This document shows, piece by piece, positions 62,824-64,000 of a stretch of DNA of 64,000 nucleotides. A model generated the notes under the pieces. The model was not told the DNA's origin. It saw nothing but the letters and a program-made list of their open reading frames with translations, and searched no databases. Both the position numbers and the translations under genes were made by a program. Numbering within the stretch: the first letter of the stretch is position 1; every line of letters begins with the position of its first letter. The stretch is from JAHRVQ01 sp029941905. GTDB lineage: Bacteria; Pseudomonadota; Gammaproteobacteria; Pseudomonadales; Azotimanducaceae. The DNA lies in contig JAPYTQ010000001.1 of NCBI GenBank assembly GCA_029941905.1, forward strand, positions 62,001-126,000. The letters are read 5' to 3'.

Positions 62824-62883
62824 GGAACCTCTGGTTGGTACGGCACACCGAGATGCGGCACACCGACCTTAATCAGAGGTTCC
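62824..62883. terminator. Long inverted repeat between convergent deacetylase and HD-GYP genes
   Basis: GGAACCTCTG (62824-62833) and CAGAGGTTCC (62874-62883) are perfect 10-bp inverted arms, with an inner stem GGTTGGT/ACCGACC (62833-62839 and 62862-62868) and a loop holding a direct repeat CGGCACACCG (62841-62850, 62856-62865). It sits between the convergent stop codons, so termination in both directions is plausible. There is no T-tract, so it is not a classical intrinsic terminator. Confidence 0.45.
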
Positions 62884-64000
62884 CTTCAGGTATTCCTGAA
62901 TATCCACACTGTCGATTTGGCTGGACCGGAGGAATTTATTTGCATAATCCATATAAACCCCACTGGTTAAGAAGAGCTTAAACAGGTCCGGATCCAGATG
63001 ATGATCAAGTACCATTTTGCCCATTATCCTGATGCTGGTGCTAAGTGTTTTTGCCGGTTTATAGGGCCTGTCGGCAGCAGTCAGGGCTTCGAAAACATCA
63101 GCAATAGCCATAATTCTGGCGGGAATCGACATGTCCTTGCCGTGAATCCCTTTCGGAAACCCAGTTCCGTCCATCTTTTCGTGATGACCACCGGCGATTT
63201 CCGGCACCTGTTCAAGATGTTTTGGAAATGGCAGGCTCTCCAGCATGACAATCGTCTGCACGATATGATCATTGATCTTGAATCTTTCTTCCTTCGTTAA
63301 GGTGCCGCGGCTGACACTCAAATTGTAAACCTCACCCAGGTTGTACTTGTATTCCGGCACGTCGACTTTAAAACCGTATGAATTATTCGGGTCAGAAGAA
63401 TGAATAACGACATCATGTTCAACAATGTGATCGTGACGATCCTCCAGTAGCAACTCCGAACAAGGAACCTGTTTCTGGCGGGTGCGATTCTTGCGGTTTG
63501 TTTCGTCAAAGGAGATGCCCAGGCGATCATCCAGTGTTCGGGTCCATTTAATTTCTGCTATTTTCCTGACCCGCTCGATTCGGTCCTCCGCCATAAATTC
63601 ACCGCCGACATTGCATTCGGCGATGAACGCGAAGTCTTCGTCTAACGAGACAAGCTTCGCGTCTAACTCATCTTTTAGTTCCTCTGGATTTGCAGCACCG
63701 TCCAACAATTTTTTCTGGTACTCAATCATGTGTTCAGCTTTAACGAGTTCAAATCGCATTCGAATCTCGTGAATGCGGTCGGTAATGGTTTCAAGTTTGG
63801 TAGATTTGTCGACCACGTGCTCCGGGGTGATTATCTTGCCGCAATCATGAAGCCAGGCTCCAATATGCAATTCATACCATTGCTCATCGTCAAGATTGAA
63901 AGTCTTAAACGGTTCTGCGTTGGAATCACAAGCGGCTGCTGTCAACATCTCTGTTAATTCCGGTACGCGTTGACAGTGACCTCCCGTATAGGGTGACTTG
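62869..64000 (-). CDS. HD-GYP-type protein with long insertion, N-terminally truncated by the window edge
   Basis: Coding continues past 64000: in-frame codons upstream of the internal ATG at 63948 read 'SPYTGGHCQRVPELTEM', which holds the first His of an HD domain. The visible part has the HD motif 'LHDCGKIITP' (numbered from 63948, His34-Asp35) and, about 220 residues later, 'HHEKMDGTGFPKGIHG' (255-270, the GYP-type loop read as GFP), then 'IADVFEALTAADRPYK'. Typical HD-GYP proteins have only about 60 residues between these motifs. The extra 150-160 residues (about 55-205) form a charged, helical insertion. Canonical members hydrolyse cyclic-di-GMP; activity here is probable but the insertion is unusual. 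The N-terminal sensory part is outside the window. Confidence 0.85.
   Translation of the reverse strand, partial: KSPYTGGHCQRVPELTEMLTAAACDSNAEPFKTFNLDDEQWYELHIGAWLHDCGKIITPEHVVDKSTKLETITDRIHEIRMRFELVKAEHMIEYQKKLLDGAANPEELKDELDAKLVSLDEDFAFIAECNVGGEFMAEDRIERVRKIAEIKWTRTLDDRLGISFDETNRKNRTRQKQVPCSELLLEDRHDHIVEHDVVIHSSDPNNSYGFKVDVPEYKYNLGEVYNLSVSRGTLTKEERFKINDHIVQTIVMLESLPFPKHLEQVPEIAGGHHEKMDGTGFPKGIHGKDMSIPARIMAIADVFEALTAADRPYKPAKTLSTSIRIMGKMVLDHHLDPDLFKLFLTSGVYMDYANKFLRSSQIDSVDIQEYLKGTSD

Noticed and set aside
1..64000. CRISPR arrays, tRNA or rRNA genes, prophage and transposase genes
   Set aside because: Looked for on both strands; no repeat-spacer pattern, no cloverleaf-like conserved tRNA segments, and no integrase or transposase motifs were seen.

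Overview
The window reads as a chromosomal segment of a free-living gammaproteobacterium, probably an aquatic or marine lineage. This is inferred from gene content only. RapA, SlyD-type and Mip-type FKBPs, Prc, DjlA, Xni, YcaQ, long Lhr, GlcDEF and RibB are typical of that class. Scattered catabolic enzymes (acyl-CoA ligase and dehydrogenase, alpha/beta hydrolases, a PQQ dehydrogenase, a deazaflavin-type oxidoreductase) fit an aerobic heterotroph. I found no rRNA, tRNA, CRISPR array, phage genes, transposase or complete insertion sequence. Coding density is high and the genes lie in short operons on both strands.

Positions 1-9.8 kb: the C-terminal end of RapA, then a minus-strand module made of a sigma-54-type response regulator, a histidine kinase, a periplasmic adaptor, two paralogous ABC ATPases, a long duplicated (ADOP-type) permease and a TPR lipoprotein-like or secreted protein. 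A well-spaced -24/-12 promoter with two upstream palindromes precedes the adaptor gene. Two parts of the module are broken: the response regulator has an in-frame TGA and a Walker B Asp-to-Gly change, and the permease is frameshifted. The module appears to be a sigma-54-controlled exporter in decay, unless the lesions are sequence errors.

Positions 9.9-18.7 kb: an ASCH-domain protein, a SlyD-like FKBP and a homologue of tRNA-queuosine mannosyltransferase (possible RNA-modification neighbourhood), then a ferredoxin/rubredoxin reductase, a NatAB-type ABC exporter translationally coupled to threonine dehydratase, signal peptidase I and orotate phosphoribosyltransferase. Positions 18.7-29.3 kb: a hydrolase with a pentapeptide-repeat protein, a periplasmic FKBP divergent from the protease Prc, a nitroreductase, DjlA, a hydrolase, phosphomannomutase and an Asp-box propeller protein.

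Positions 29.3-47.4 kb: a PQQ dehydrogenase broken by two frameshifts, a channel-like protein with two NAD-binding domains, a deazaflavin-type oxidoreductase, exonuclease Xni, gamma-glutamyltransferase, YcaQ glycosylase, an M20 peptidase, a methyltransferase, a beta-lactamase-fold hydrolase, two small secreted repeat proteins, an acyl-CoA ligase/dehydrogenase pair, a SRAP protein and an aldo/keto reductase. Positions 47.6-64 kb: a divergent carbamoyltransferase, glycolate oxidase glcDEF, a 145-bp MITE-like element abutting the ribB promoter, ribB with an SCP2-like protein and a glutamine-synthetase-like ligase, an orphan peptide-type binding protein, full-length Lhr helicase, a class II-type deacetylase homologue, and the C-terminal part of an HD-GYP protein with a long insertion.

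The strongest leads are the decaying sigma-54/ABC module with its promoter, the MITE-like element, the carbamoyltransferase lacking the ornithine motifs, the QTMAN-like/ASCH neighbourhood, and the HD-GYP insertion.
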